A stretch of 42,629 nucleotides of DNA from Bacteroidota bacterium (GTDB taxonomy: Bacteria > Bacteroidota > Bacteroidia > UBA7662), in NCBI GenBank assembly GCA_005799065.1, contig SYHW01000057.1:1-42629 (forward strand), written 5' to 3'. Under the pieces are notes generated by a model that was not told where the DNA came from, ran no database searches, and was given only the letters and a program-made list of their open reading frames with translations. Position 1 is the first letter of the stretch, and each line of letters starts with the position of its first letter. Position numbers and translations under genes: made by a program. Shown in pieces: positions 26,501 to 33,335 of the stretch.

Positions 26501-26975
26501 GGTGGTGATGTCGGGCATCGGATTGGTGGCTTTAGCGGGTATTGTAGTGAAAAACGGTATTTTGATGGTGGAGTTTACCGATCTGCTCCTAAAAGATGGG
26601 CGAATCAGTGTTCGGGAAGCCATCATTGAAGCAGGTAAAATTCGAATGGCGCCGGTCTTGCTCACCGCATTTTCGACGGTATTGGGACTCGTTCCGCTGG
26701 CGGTGGGTCTCAACATGGATTTTGGCAAACTTCTTACTGAGTTAAACCCCAGTATCTATTTTGGGGGTGATAGTGTAGCCTTTTTTGGTCCACTGAGCTG
26801 GACCATCATTTTCGGGCTCACCTTCGCTACTTTTCTTACCTTGGTTTTTGTTCCTGTGCTGTATTATATTACGCACAGGAATCAGATTCGTCGGCGCTTC
26901 CTCATGCGCAAAATTGAGCGGGCAACTTTTGGCGTTGAAAAAGCGAGGTCGACGGTGGAAGGGCTGCCCGCCTGA
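23526..26975 (+). CDS. RND family efflux permease (HAE1-like)
   Basis: I place the start at the ATG at 23526, 7 bp after the adaptor stop; the frame is open further upstream but would overlap the adaptor. The 1149-residue product has the standard RND architecture: helix 1 (FTIFIITAILIFAGVSTY), the porter domain beginning with PGTSPADMENLVTRPLE, helices 2-6, the proton-relay helix with VVDDAIVVIENT, and a second copy of this half. The sequence SIPKEQFPEI at the end of helix 1 matches the HAE1-type multidrug pumps rather than the heavy-metal HME type. Substrates are unknown. A hydrophobic insert occurs between the two halves (about 24,990-25,210). Confidence 0.94.
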   Translation: MTAEDKPKGFGPSNWAIDNRFTIFIITAILIFAGVSTYESIPKEQFPEIVIPTLYVSTVYPGTSPADMENLVTRPLEKQIKGITGIKKLTSTSIQDFSSVVVEFGTEVDIAEAKQKVKDAVDKARPDLPTDLPADPNVIDVDLSEIPVMNVNVSGNLELSRLKTYAEEIQDLIEGVKTVNRVDLVGVLDREVQVDVDMFKMQAAKLTMDDIERAIRFENMTISGGAINTGQMKRSIRVDGEFERADEIGNIYVASMSGAGVYLRDIALIIDGYKEQESFARLNGQPVLTLNVIKRSGENLISTSDEINARLEEAKKRFPNELKVTITGDQSTRTRTTVHDLTNTIIIGFLLVTLVLMFFMGTTNAMFVGLSVPLSSFLAFLIMPGIDFTMNMIVLFALLMALGVVVDDAIVVIENTHRLFANGKKRIDKAAKEAASEVFMPVLAGTLTTIAPFLPLAFWNGVVGKFMFFLPITLILTLCASLIVAYLINPAFAVQFMKPELRHPSPAQLKRRNKSLYLVSGGLVLAGIMGHLMGSPGLANFLIVVALLLWINRYVFTPLIMGFQERLWPAVQSAYDRFLRICLKGRNPVKIAVGMALLLPITLFITGWAAKNGRLKVDFFPSGDPNFVYVYLSTPVGSDQRYTDSLTRLVEAKVARVLGKNNPLVESVIANVTVGAGDPMAGDQAAATNKAKVTVAMVEYARRNGVSTKPLLDSIRLAVRDLPGLEVSVDQERGGPPTGKPINIEIAGDDFSILAATSVQLKKYLDSLDIAGVEELKSNLELNKPVMTIKVDRERAQREGISTAQIGSEIRAAVFGKEVSQLRVGNDEIPIQLRYDAMSRSQADRLINARITFRDMNSGGAIRQIPLSSVATLEFGNSYGSIRRKNEKRVVTISSNVLSGYTANEVVAEITEALEGFPAPEGYSVVLTGEQEEQAEAAAFLSRSLLISIGLIFLILVFQFNSLNKTLIIMSGIVLSIIGVLLGFVATGMNMSVVMSGIGLVALAGIVVKNGILMVEFTDLLLKDGRISVREAIIEAGKIRMAPVLLTAFSTVLGLVPLAVGLNMDFGKLLTELNPSIYFGGDSVAFFGPLSWTIIFGLTFATFLTLVFVPVLYYITHRNQIRRRFLMRKIERATFGVEKARSTVEGLPA

Positions 26976-27002
26976 AAGGGATAACTCCTATTTTGCGCTG
27001 CC

Positions 27003-28007
27003 TTGAATAATCGTTCAAACCGCAGTAGTCGCTCATCCACCAAGTCCCGCCCAGGGCGTCATTCTGCGGATGGCGGTCGGGCTGTGTCTGTCCACTATGT
27101 TCGGCCCAAAAAGCATCTGGGCCAACATTTTCTGACCGATTCGGGAACAGCTGCCCGTATTGCCGGTGGATTAACGGGTTTTGGTGCTTATACGCACCTC
27201 GTTGAGGTGGGGGCGGGAACGGGCATCCTCACACGGCACTTGCTCGATTTACCCTATCATTTGTGGCTTTCGGAGGTCGACGAACAATCGATCGCGCACC
27301 TCATCCATCATTTGCAGGTTGACTCATCCGTTATTCTGGGCGATTTTCTTCGGCTGGATTTAGGGAGCTTGCTTCGGAGCCTTGGGCCATCGGGCGGCGA
27401 TTCGGCCGATCATCGAGCTGCTGCGCAGGAAGAAATGCCCGAGCGATCGCGAATTGGGGCTGCGAAAGACGTTATCGGCGCATCTACCGAGGTGCCCACT
27501 GCGCCCCAGATAGGGGTAGTTGGTAATTTTCCTTATCACATCAGCAGCCAGATTCTGTTTAGGGTGCTCGAACAAAAGCAATACATTCCTGAAATGTGCG
27601 GCATGTTTCAGCGCGAAGTGGCCCAACGCATCTGTGCGCCACCGGGCAATAAAACCTACGGTATTTTGAGTGTGCTCACGCAGGCCTACTACCAGACAGA
27701 GTATTTGTTTACTGTAAACGAAGGAGTTTTCAATCCCCCTCCTAAGGTGAAGTCGGGCGTAATTCGCCTGCAACGCCTCCCTCAACCGGCCGATTGCGAT
27801 GAGTCGCTGCTTCGCCGCTTGGTGAAGGCCGGATTCAACCAAAGACGAAAGCGGTTAGGCAACGCTTTGAAAACCGTATTGCCTGTCGATTACCCCGATG
27901 CACTTCGGCTCATGGATCTGCGCGCGGAGCAATTATCAGTCGATCTGTTTGTGGCACTTGCCCGCGACCTGGCCCAGTTTATTCAGGATTCGTCCGATAA
28001 TATTTAG
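27003..28007 (+). CDS. rsmA: RsmA (KsgA) 16S rRNA dimethyladenosine transferase with internal insertion
   Basis: RsmA dimethylates two adjacent adenosines near the 3' end of 16S rRNA. Landmarks are KKHLGQHFLTD, motif I VEVGAGTGILTRHL, EVDEQ, motif IV NFPYHIS, and VFNPPPKVKSGVIRLQ with AGFNQRRKRLGNAL at the C-terminal domain. Between GDFLRLDLGSLL and GVVGNFPY there are about 40 extra residues (~125-168, positions ~27375-27506), a hydrophilic low-complexity stretch absent from typical RsmA. The start is unclear: TTG at 27003 gives a Ser/Arg-rich tail, while GTG at 27084 would start just before HYVRPKKHLGQ. No ATG is available. The gene follows the RND permease by 27 bp. Confidence 0.93.
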   Translation: MNNRSNRSSRSSTKSRPGRHSADGGRAVSVHYVRPKKHLGQHFLTDSGTAARIAGGLTGFGAYTHLVEVGAGTGILTRHLLDLPYHLWLSEVDEQSIAHLIHHLQVDSSVILGDFLRLDLGSLLRSLGPSGGDSADHRAAAQEEMPERSRIGAAKDVIGASTEVPTAPQIGVVGNFPYHISSQILFRVLEQKQYIPEMCGMFQREVAQRICAPPGNKTYGILSVLTQAYYQTEYLFTVNEGVFNPPPKVKSGVIRLQRLPQPADCDESLLRRLVKAGFNQRRKRLGNALKTVLPVDYPDALRLMDLRAEQLSVDLFVALARDLAQFIQDSSDNI

Positions 28008-28122
28008 ACTTTTGTGCGTTAGAAAACTCATGTTCTTGTTGTTGATTCTGTGCTGTCCTATTCTTGAAAACCGCATCGATTTTTTTTCTTTGGATAACTA
28101 ACCAGAGTAGATAACCACCGCT

Positions 28123-29115
28123 ATGCCTTGCGCGAACAGTTCCACGAAAAACGATGGCTTCCGGCTCTTGGTGGTGGATGATGTTCATCCCGTTTTGTTC
28201 GACAATCTACGGCAAATCCCGAAATTGGAATGTGTTTACCGGCCCGATTTATCGCCTTCTGAGGTCTTTAATCAGCTGTTTGCCTTCGATGGACTTTTGT
28301 TGCGCAGTAAAATCAGATTGGATGCGGAGTGTCTTCAGGGGCTGCCACGACTCAAATTGATCGCCCGGGCGGGGGCGGGGCTCGACAACATCGAGCAGTC
28401 AGCGGCCATGGCTCAGGGCATTACCTTATTGCATGCCGGAGAAGGGAATCGCACCGCAGTGGCCGAACATGTGGTGGGGATGTTGCTCGGTCTACTCAAC
28501 AGGATTCCCCAATCGGATGCCCAGGTTCGTACGGGCTTATGGGATAGGGTGGGCAATCGGGGCCGGCAATTGAGGGGGATGACCGCTGGGATTATTGGCT
28601 ACGGCAACAACGGATCGGCAACGGCTGCATTGCTGGCCCATTTGGGCTGTCGGGTTTTGGCCTACGACAAATATGTACATGGTTTTTCTACCCCCGAAAT
28701 CAGCGCGTGTGCCTTGGAACCTCTGTGCCAACAAGCCGATATCATCAGTTTACATGTTCCTTTAACTTCGGAAACGCGCGCTTGGATCGATGCCGACTTT
28801 TTGCAGCATTGCCTGATGAAGCCAATCCTGGTGAATGCTTCGCGTGGCGAGGTCGTCGTGTTGGCAGATGCCGTTTCTGCCCTAGAATCGGGTCAACTGG
28901 GGGGGGCTTGTTTGGATGTATTGCCTGTTGAGGATCCCCTAAAATGGGATCAATCGCTGATGAACCGCTTGTTTGCGCTACCCAATGTTGTTTTGAGTCC
29001 GCACACAGCGGGCTGGTCGATCGAATCCTATCAGGCCATATCAGAGGTGCTGTCAAATAAAATATCGGAATTCTTGCGTAATTTGGAAGGTTCGTTTTAC
29101 GAATCCTATTCTTGA
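28123..29115 (+). CDS. D-isomer-specific 2-hydroxyacid dehydrogenase (phosphoglycerate dehydrogenase-like)
   Basis: The 330-residue protein is an NAD-dependent D-2-hydroxyacid dehydrogenase. The dinucleotide motif is GIIGYGNNGSATAALLAHLG (GxGxxG at 159-164), the family motif LIARAGAGLDNI precedes it, and the catalytic triad fits R241 (VNASRGEVV), E270 (CLDVLPVEDP) and H294 (SPHTAGW). No ACT or ASB regulatory domain follows, so it is the short form. It may act as 3-phosphoglycerate dehydrogenase for serine or on another 2-hydroxyacid; the sequence does not decide. A gap of 115 bp follows rsmA. Its TGA stop overlaps the first base of the 23-bp tandem repeat downstream. Confidence 0.88.
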   Translation: MPCANSSTKNDGFRLLVVDDVHPVLFDNLRQIPKLECVYRPDLSPSEVFNQLFAFDGLLLRSKIRLDAECLQGLPRLKLIARAGAGLDNIEQSAAMAQGITLLHAGEGNRTAVAEHVVGMLLGLLNRIPQSDAQVRTGLWDRVGNRGRQLRGMTAGIIGYGNNGSATAALLAHLGCRVLAYDKYVHGFSTPEISACALEPLCQQADIISLHVPLTSETRAWIDADFLQHCLMKPILVNASRGEVVVLADAVSALESGQLGGACLDVLPVEDPLKWDQSLMNRLFALPNVVLSPHTAGWSIESYQAISEVLSNKISEFLRNLEGSFYESYS

Positions 29116-29205
29116 TTTACCGTACAGAAGTTATTTGATTTACCGTACAGAAGTTATTTGATTTACCGTACAGAAGTTATTTGATTTACCGTACAGTAGT
29201 TTTTG
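29114..29205. repeat. Four tandem copies of a 23-bp unit
   Basis: Units run 29114-29136, 29137-29159, 29160-29182 and 29183-29205. The first three are identical; the fourth differs at its 3' half, turning the end into TAGTTTTTG. Each unit contains ATTTACCGTACAG with a central GTAC. They fill most of the 138-base gap between the dehydrogenase and the AlkB-type gene, which has no other recognisable feature. Confidence 0.95.
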
Positions 29206-29253
29206 CTCCAGCCACTTGAAGTACAGAGCGGTTAAAAAATAATACCGACCCCT

Positions 29254-30267
29254 ATGCTGCATTCCCGAAGCCTCTCCTACTTTTTCGCTTATGTGCCCAC
29301 ATTACTCTGCTTGGTGGGCTTCAGTTTGGGTGGTCGGTGGGCCGCCCTCAATTTGGTCTTTGTGGTGGTATTCCTCGGCCTCGCTGAATGGCTGCTGCCA
29401 CAATCGCGGAGCAACGAGGAGGCACCTGAGTCGGACATTCCTAAGCTGATCCTCTGGTTATCGCTTCCGGCCACCTTGCTTGTGCTGGGTTCACTGCTTT
29501 GGGCGGCAGCCACCGGTACCGTACAGGGGTGGCATCTGGCGCTTGCTGCATTGTCGGCCGGTTTTCACGGAGGTACCGTGTCGATCGTTGCCGCGCACGA
29601 GTTTATCCATCGCCCCGACCGAAATTCAGTGGCCGCTGGCAATTTTCTGCTCTTGCTGCAAGCCAATCCTTATTTCTTCGTCGATCACCTCAGGGTGCAC
29701 CACCGCTATGTGGGCACACGACGTGATCATGCGACGGCGCGTTATGGGGAGGGTTTTTATGTCTTTTTGTTGAGGAGCCTGTGGGGGCAACTCTCAGAGG
29801 CCGTGCAGCTTGAGGCGGAGGCGGCCCGCAAGCAAGGGCACCTTCCCTATGGGATGTTCAACTATGTGGTGCGGCAAATTGTCGTGTTCGTTGCCCTACT
29901 CACCTTTTGTGGATGGGCCTTGGGCTGGATGGCCGCTGCCGCATGGCTTTTGTCGGCTCTTACCGCGAATGTCCTTTTGGAGTATACCAATTATCTGGAA
30001 CATTATGGCCTGGTGCGACCCGATGATGCCCGAGTGGCTTACCGCACTTCTTGGCAAAGCGATACCTGGTTTAGCCGATTTCTGTTGTATGATTTAAGCC
30101 GGCACAGCGACCACCACGTGCATGGCGCTCGCCCCTACCACCGACTGAGGAGCATGGAGGACGTCCCGGTTTTGCCCGGCGGATATGCGGCTCTTTTGAT
30201 CCCTGCCCTATTTCCCCCACTCTGGTTCCGACTTATGCACCCGCGAATCCCAAAAAATACCGGGTAG
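29254..30267 (+). CDS. alkB: AlkB-type integral membrane alkane/fatty acid monooxygenase
   Basis: This 337-residue polytopic protein shows the full histidine set of the membrane di-iron alkane hydroxylases: HEFIHR (115-120), HLRVHHRYVGT (145-155), NYLEHYGL (246-253) and RHSDHH (283-288), followed by the conserved LPGGYAAL. These residues bind the two irons that hydroxylate terminal methyl groups. Helical hydrophobic segments surround them. The usual partner rubredoxin is not encoded next to it. Its substrate could be n-alkanes or a lipid-like molecule. It starts 48 bp after the 23-bp repeat and is convergent with the PfkB kinase gene. Confidence 0.9.
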   Translation: MLHSRSLSYFFAYVPTLLCLVGFSLGGRWAALNLVFVVVFLGLAEWLLPQSRSNEEAPESDIPKLILWLSLPATLLVLGSLLWAAATGTVQGWHLALAALSAGFHGGTVSIVAAHEFIHRPDRNSVAAGNFLLLLQANPYFFVDHLRVHHRYVGTRRDHATARYGEGFYVFLLRSLWGQLSEAVQLEAEAARKQGHLPYGMFNYVVRQIVVFVALLTFCGWALGWMAAAAWLLSALTANVLLEYTNYLEHYGLVRPDDARVAYRTSWQSDTWFSRFLLYDLSRHSDHHVHGARPYHRLRSMEDVPVLPGGYAALLIPALFPPLWFRLMHPRIPKNTG

Positions 30268-30277
30268 CAATGAGGTA

Positions 30278-30313
30278 ATTGGCGCTAAACGAATGGATCC
30301 GTTTTCGGCCAAT
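30278..30313. terminator. Candidate bidirectional hairpin between convergent genes
   Basis: Outer arms ATTGGC and GCCAAT and inner arms AAACG and CGTTT form a nested hairpin in the 61-base gap between alkB (+) and the PfkB kinase (-). It lacks a U-tract on either side, so rho-independent action is uncertain. Confidence 0.35.
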
Positions 30314-30328
30314 CGGCTGTAGGCTGGG

Positions 30329-31252
30329 TTAATCTAAGGCAATATCAAATTGAACCAGATCAATAAACAGTTGTAAACGAGCGTCGAGGTCCTCGCGCGA
30401 TAAATTCTCCAATCGCTCGATTCCGAATCGTTCCACACAAAATGAGGCCATGGCCGAACCATAGATGAGGGCGCGCTTCATGTTTTCAAAGGATATATCG
30501 CGCGATTTGGCCAGGTAGCCAATGAAACCACCTGCGAAAGTATCTCCAGCACCAGTGGGGTCGAAGACCTCTTCCAGGGGCAAAGCAGGCGCGTAAAATA
30601 CCTCATGCTGATTGAACAAGAGTGCCCCATGCTCGCCTTTCTTGATGATGAGGTATTTCGGCCCCATCTCTAAAATACACTTTGCCGCCTTAACCAGTGA
30701 GTATTCATTAGACAGCATCCTTGCCTCTTCATCGTTAATCGTGAGCACGTCGATTCGGGGGAAAGTGCGTTTGAGATCCTCCAATGCCGTCGTCATCCAA
30801 AAATTCATGGTGTCGAGCACGACCAATCGCGGGCGCTTCTCGATGCGATCCATTACGGCATGTTGTATGGCGGGCGTCAGATTGCCCAACAAAAGGAAAT
30901 CGGGGTTTTGACAAGAATCAGGTATCTGGGGGTCAAAGTCGGCCAATACATTGAGTCTCGTTTCGAGGGTATCGCGACTGTTCATATCCATGTGGTAGCG
31001 GCCCGACCAAAAAAAAGAATCTTCACCCTGTTTCACCAGAATTCCACTCGTGTCCATACCACGCGCCCTAAACGCGGCCAACTGCGTCTCAGGGAAGTCA
31101 CTTCCCACCACAGAAACCATGTGCACCGGCTTAGTGAGGAACGATGCCGCCATTGAAGCATAGGTCGCCGCCCCCCCTACTATTCGCTCAGCTTTACCAA
31201 ATGGCGTTTCAATTGAATCAAATGCAACTGTACCAACAACCAATAAACTCAT
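30329..31252 (-). CDS. PfkB family carbohydrate/nucleoside kinase
   Basis: The 307-residue protein has the ribokinase fold signature. N-terminal LLVVGTVAFDSIETPFG and GGAATYASMAASFL (substrate/dimer part) are followed by the C-terminal signature DPTGAGDTFAGGFIGYL, with the catalytic aspartate in GAGD and the anion hole next to it. LTINDEEARML, typical of the family's central segment, is also present. The phosphorylated substrate (sugar, nucleoside or other) cannot be fixed. It stands alone on minus and starts 28 bp downstream of a perfect small palindrome (31280-31293). Confidence 0.9.
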   Translation of the reverse strand: MSLLVVGTVAFDSIETPFGKAERIVGGAATYASMAASFLTKPVHMVSVVGSDFPETQLAAFRARGMDTSGILVKQGEDSFFWSGRYHMDMNSRDTLETRLNVLADFDPQIPDSCQNPDFLLLGNLTPAIQHAVMDRIEKRPRLVVLDTMNFWMTTALEDLKRTFPRIDVLTINDEEARMLSNEYSLVKAAKCILEMGPKYLIIKKGEHGALLFNQHEVFYAPALPLEEVFDPTGAGDTFAGGFIGYLAKSRDISFENMKRALIYGSAMASFCVERFGIERLENLSREDLDARLQLFIDLVQFDIALD

Positions 31253-31279
31253 AACATAAAATATTTAACTTCTGCCGCA

Positions 31280-31293
31280 AATATCGTGATATT
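31280..31293. promoter_or_regulatory. Palindrome AATATC-GT-GATATT upstream of the PfkB kinase gene
   Basis: Perfect 6-bp arms with a 2-bp spacer lie 28-41 bases before the ATG at 31252, a position suited to an operator. No regulator gene sits next to it. The remainder of the 31253-31352 gap shows nothing I can name. Confidence 0.35.
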
Positions 31294-31352
31294 CATCGTG
31301 CAATTGTGTTTTCCCAGGTTATTGGTGCGGAAAAGGACCCGTTTAAGTACGA

Positions 31353-31715
31353 TCAGGCTTGGACATTCGTCTGGCTGTGCTCAGCCTTGTGATGGTAGCG
31401 TTGCGATTCAACCCGCGCCATCAGCGAATGATAATACTTATACCACCGACTTACACCCAGCGCCTTCGCTTCTAGGTGCAGCGGATGCATTGCCCATGCT
31501 GAAAGGTCAGCATCACTTCGCCAATAGCTGATGAAGGTCCCGCGTCCCTCATGTTTAAAACTCTCATAGCCTAAAAAACCCTCCTGACTCTTCACCGCGT
31601 GAAGCGTCATTTCGTCATACTCAGCATAACCTTCAAGGTCATCCGACAGATAATAGTTAAAAATCGACGCCCAATAGGGCGTAGGGGGCACCTGACCCAT
31701 TTGCCATTGTATCAT
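31353..31715 (-). CDS. Antibiotic-biosynthesis-monooxygenase-like (dimeric alpha/beta barrel) protein
   Basis: This 120-residue protein resembles the ABM/DUF3291-type dimeric ferredoxin-like barrel. The pattern is a first strand (YWASIFNYYL), a helix with EYDEMTLHAVKSQEGFLGYESF, then GTFISYWRSDADLSAWAMHP and HLEAKALG, close to the family's '...G.....yW.s..al..w...p.H..a...g' signature. Related proteins include small oxygenases and haem-degrading enzymes, and many are uncharacterised. It overlaps the DUF1801 gene by ATGA, so the two are translationally coupled. Confidence 0.8.
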   Translation of the reverse strand: MIQWQMGQVPPTPYWASIFNYYLSDDLEGYAEYDEMTLHAVKSQEGFLGYESFKHEGRGTFISYWRSDADLSAWAMHPLHLEAKALGVSRWYKYYHSLMARVESQRYHHKAEHSQTNVQA

Positions 31716-32086
31716 GTCTTGGTCATTGGTAGTTTCATCGAAAGAATATGTTCATTCTCTGTTTTTCGAAATTGCACCATTTGTCGGATCAGGTCAAAAG
31801 GCAATGGCTCATCCATTGGAAATTGTACGGATCCCTTCCCATGTTTGTAGTGTGATAGTTCTTCCCGAAATGTACTGTGGCCAGAAGGAGTCGCATAAAA
31901 ACCGATATGTTTTTGGAAAGCGGCATAATAGACTAGCGGCTTTCCGCACCACCTATAAGCAGGCATCCCGTAAGAAAAATACTCCTCTGCATCCGGTGCC
32001 TCGTTCAAAATTATTTGGCGGATTTGCCTCAGAAAATCTTGGGTTGCCTCTGGAAAACGGTTGATATACTGATCGACTAGATCCAT
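31712..32086 (-). CDS. DUF1801 (YdhG-like) protein
   Basis: The 124-residue protein fits the DUF1801 family: MDLVDQYINRFPEATQDFLRQIRQIIL (read as YINRFPEATQDFL and RQIRQIILNEAPDAEEYFSYGM), the PAYRWCGKPLVYYAAFQKHIGFY core, and a C-terminal segment GKGSVQFPMDEPLPFDLIRQMV. These proteins include the Bacillus frataxin-like iron chaperone Fra, though most are of unknown role. It is followed by the ABM-like gene through an ATGA overlap. It lies 36 bp after the pilin-like gene and may be co-transcribed with it without being functionally linked. Confidence 0.85.
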   Translation of the reverse strand: MDLVDQYINRFPEATQDFLRQIRQIILNEAPDAEEYFSYGMPAYRWCGKPLVYYAAFQKHIGFYATPSGHSTFREELSHYKHGKGSVQFPMDEPLPFDLIRQMVQFRKTENEHILSMKLPMTKT

Positions 32087-32122
32087 AACGCCACAAAATG
32101 AGAAAAAAGTTGAATATTCTAA

Positions 32123-32794
32123 TCAACCAGGGTATCCAAAAGAAATATAGACCTGCCCCGTGTATCGGCCCGCTGATATCCGCCCCATCCAAGGTAGAAT
32201 TTCGCCAAACACAAAAAAATACAATTTAGCACGATCAGCCGCAATAGATTCAGAGGAAGGAGCAGGTGGTAGACCAGGTGGGCTGCTCACATGACTGCGA
32301 AGAACAGGAAGCACTACGCTGGAAGCATGTGGGGGCAGTTCCACAACCTGACTGAGCGCCTGTGCGAGGGAAGTCGCTCCACGATTTGAATACGCAGCCC
32401 TAATATTCAACAATAATGAAGGCGTCAGATTATTGTAGGGCGCATGAGATCCTATTCTCCTGAGTGGCGTCCACTCGTAGCTGATGAGAATATCCATCTG
32501 TTTCGGTGCTTCAATTTCATAAACCACCAACTCCGGATCATCTAATCCAATGCGCACATGACCAAATGATTCCTGAAGGATAACTCGATTTCGGGTGTTA
32601 AAATTCAGTTCCTGAGGCCCGAGTTTACGTACTTGAATGCTGCTATCGGGTTGAAATTGCCCAAAGTTGATTCGACCTTGGGCATAAATTATTTCATCTC
32701 GGAGCATAACTGATAGGAATGCAAGCATTGATATCATTTTGTTCTGTTTTATTTTAATATATGGATTCATAAAAGAAGATTGGGAGAACCGCAT
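32123..32794 (-). CDS. Secreted pilin-like protein (DUF4402-like features)
   Basis: The 223-residue frame begins at the ATG at 32794, 2 bp after the stop of the preceding gene; internal ATGs at 32770 and 32737 would also give a signal peptide (MISMLAFLSVML, cut near YAQ). The mature part starts with INFGQF and QELNFNT strands and ends with GRYTGQVYISFGYP, the terminal-strand pattern shared with the DUF4402-like pilin at 10699-11595. I read it as a minor fibre subunit or adhesin-associated pilin, with family membership inferred from these ends only. It is the third gene of an operon led by the giant MBG/YDG protein. Confidence 0.65.
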   Translation of the reverse strand: MRFSQSSFMNPYIKIKQNKMISMLAFLSVMLRDEIIYAQGRINFGQFQPDSSIQVRKLGPQELNFNTRNRVILQESFGHVRIGLDDPELVVYEIEAPKQMDILISYEWTPLRRIGSHAPYNNLTPSLLLNIRAAYSNRGATSLAQALSQVVELPPHASSVVLPVLRSHVSSPPGLPPAPSSESIAADRAKLYFFVFGEILPWMGRISAGRYTGQVYISFGYPG

Positions 32795-32796
32795 CT

Positions 32797-33318
32797 TTAC
32801 AACTCGTCAATGGTTAGAACAAACTGGGATTTATACCGTCCGGATCGGGCATTATTCAAATTGAAGTTTCCGCCTATCCAGAGAAAATAGGAACCGCTTA
32901 TCTCGTGGAGTGTAACCGTTGAATTTGGTGTTTCAAAGGGGACGGATGCGCTTTGATTTTCGATCGAACAACCACTCACTTTGTATTCTACCTCTACTTT
33001 GCCGCTGTCATTTTGATCAGAATATATGATCTCATAAGGGATAAATGAAATTCGAACGACTCTATTTGACGTACTGCTGATTTTCATCAATCCAGCATCC
33101 GAGCTACACACAGGATCAACGCTGAGCTCTGTTCCACTTAATCCAACCGTACTAACTGTGAGGTTTCGGATGGTCAAAAGGCGGGCATCTGCAATCAATT
33201 CCGACCCTACACTAACAACATCTACGATAAACTGACGACTACCCGACTGGCACAAACCCCATGAGACATGAAAGTTGAATAACAAAAAGACCAAGAAGGA
33301 AGCACATGAATAAGACAT
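32797..33318 (-). CDS. Secreted pilin-like protein after the giant surface protein
   Basis: I use the ATG at 33318 (173 residues), because it gives a proper signal peptide (SYSCASFLVFLLFNFHVSWG) and no overlap; a GTG at 33345 would extend it by nine residues into the end of the giant gene. The mature part has alternating strand-like segments (FIVDVVSVGSEL, LLTIRNLTVSTVG) with a possible Cys pair, and closes with SGRYKSQFVLTIDEL, the same type of last strand as the DUF4402-like pilin. It sits between the giant protein and another pilin-like gene, 18 bp and 2 bp away. Function as a fibre subunit is inferred. Confidence 0.65.
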   Translation of the reverse strand: MSYSCASFLVFLLFNFHVSWGLCQSGSRQFIVDVVSVGSELIADARLLTIRNLTVSTVGLSGTELSVDPVCSSDAGLMKISSTSNRVVRISFIPYEIIYSDQNDSGKVEVEYKVSGCSIENQSASVPFETPNSTVTLHEISGSYFLWIGGNFNLNNARSGRYKSQFVLTIDEL

Positions 33319-33335
33319 AAATGAACAATTAGTGG

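Noticed and set aside
29114-29205. Possible CRISPR or attachment site array
   Set aside because: The 23-bp units abut directly and there is no integrase, tRNA or cas gene nearby.
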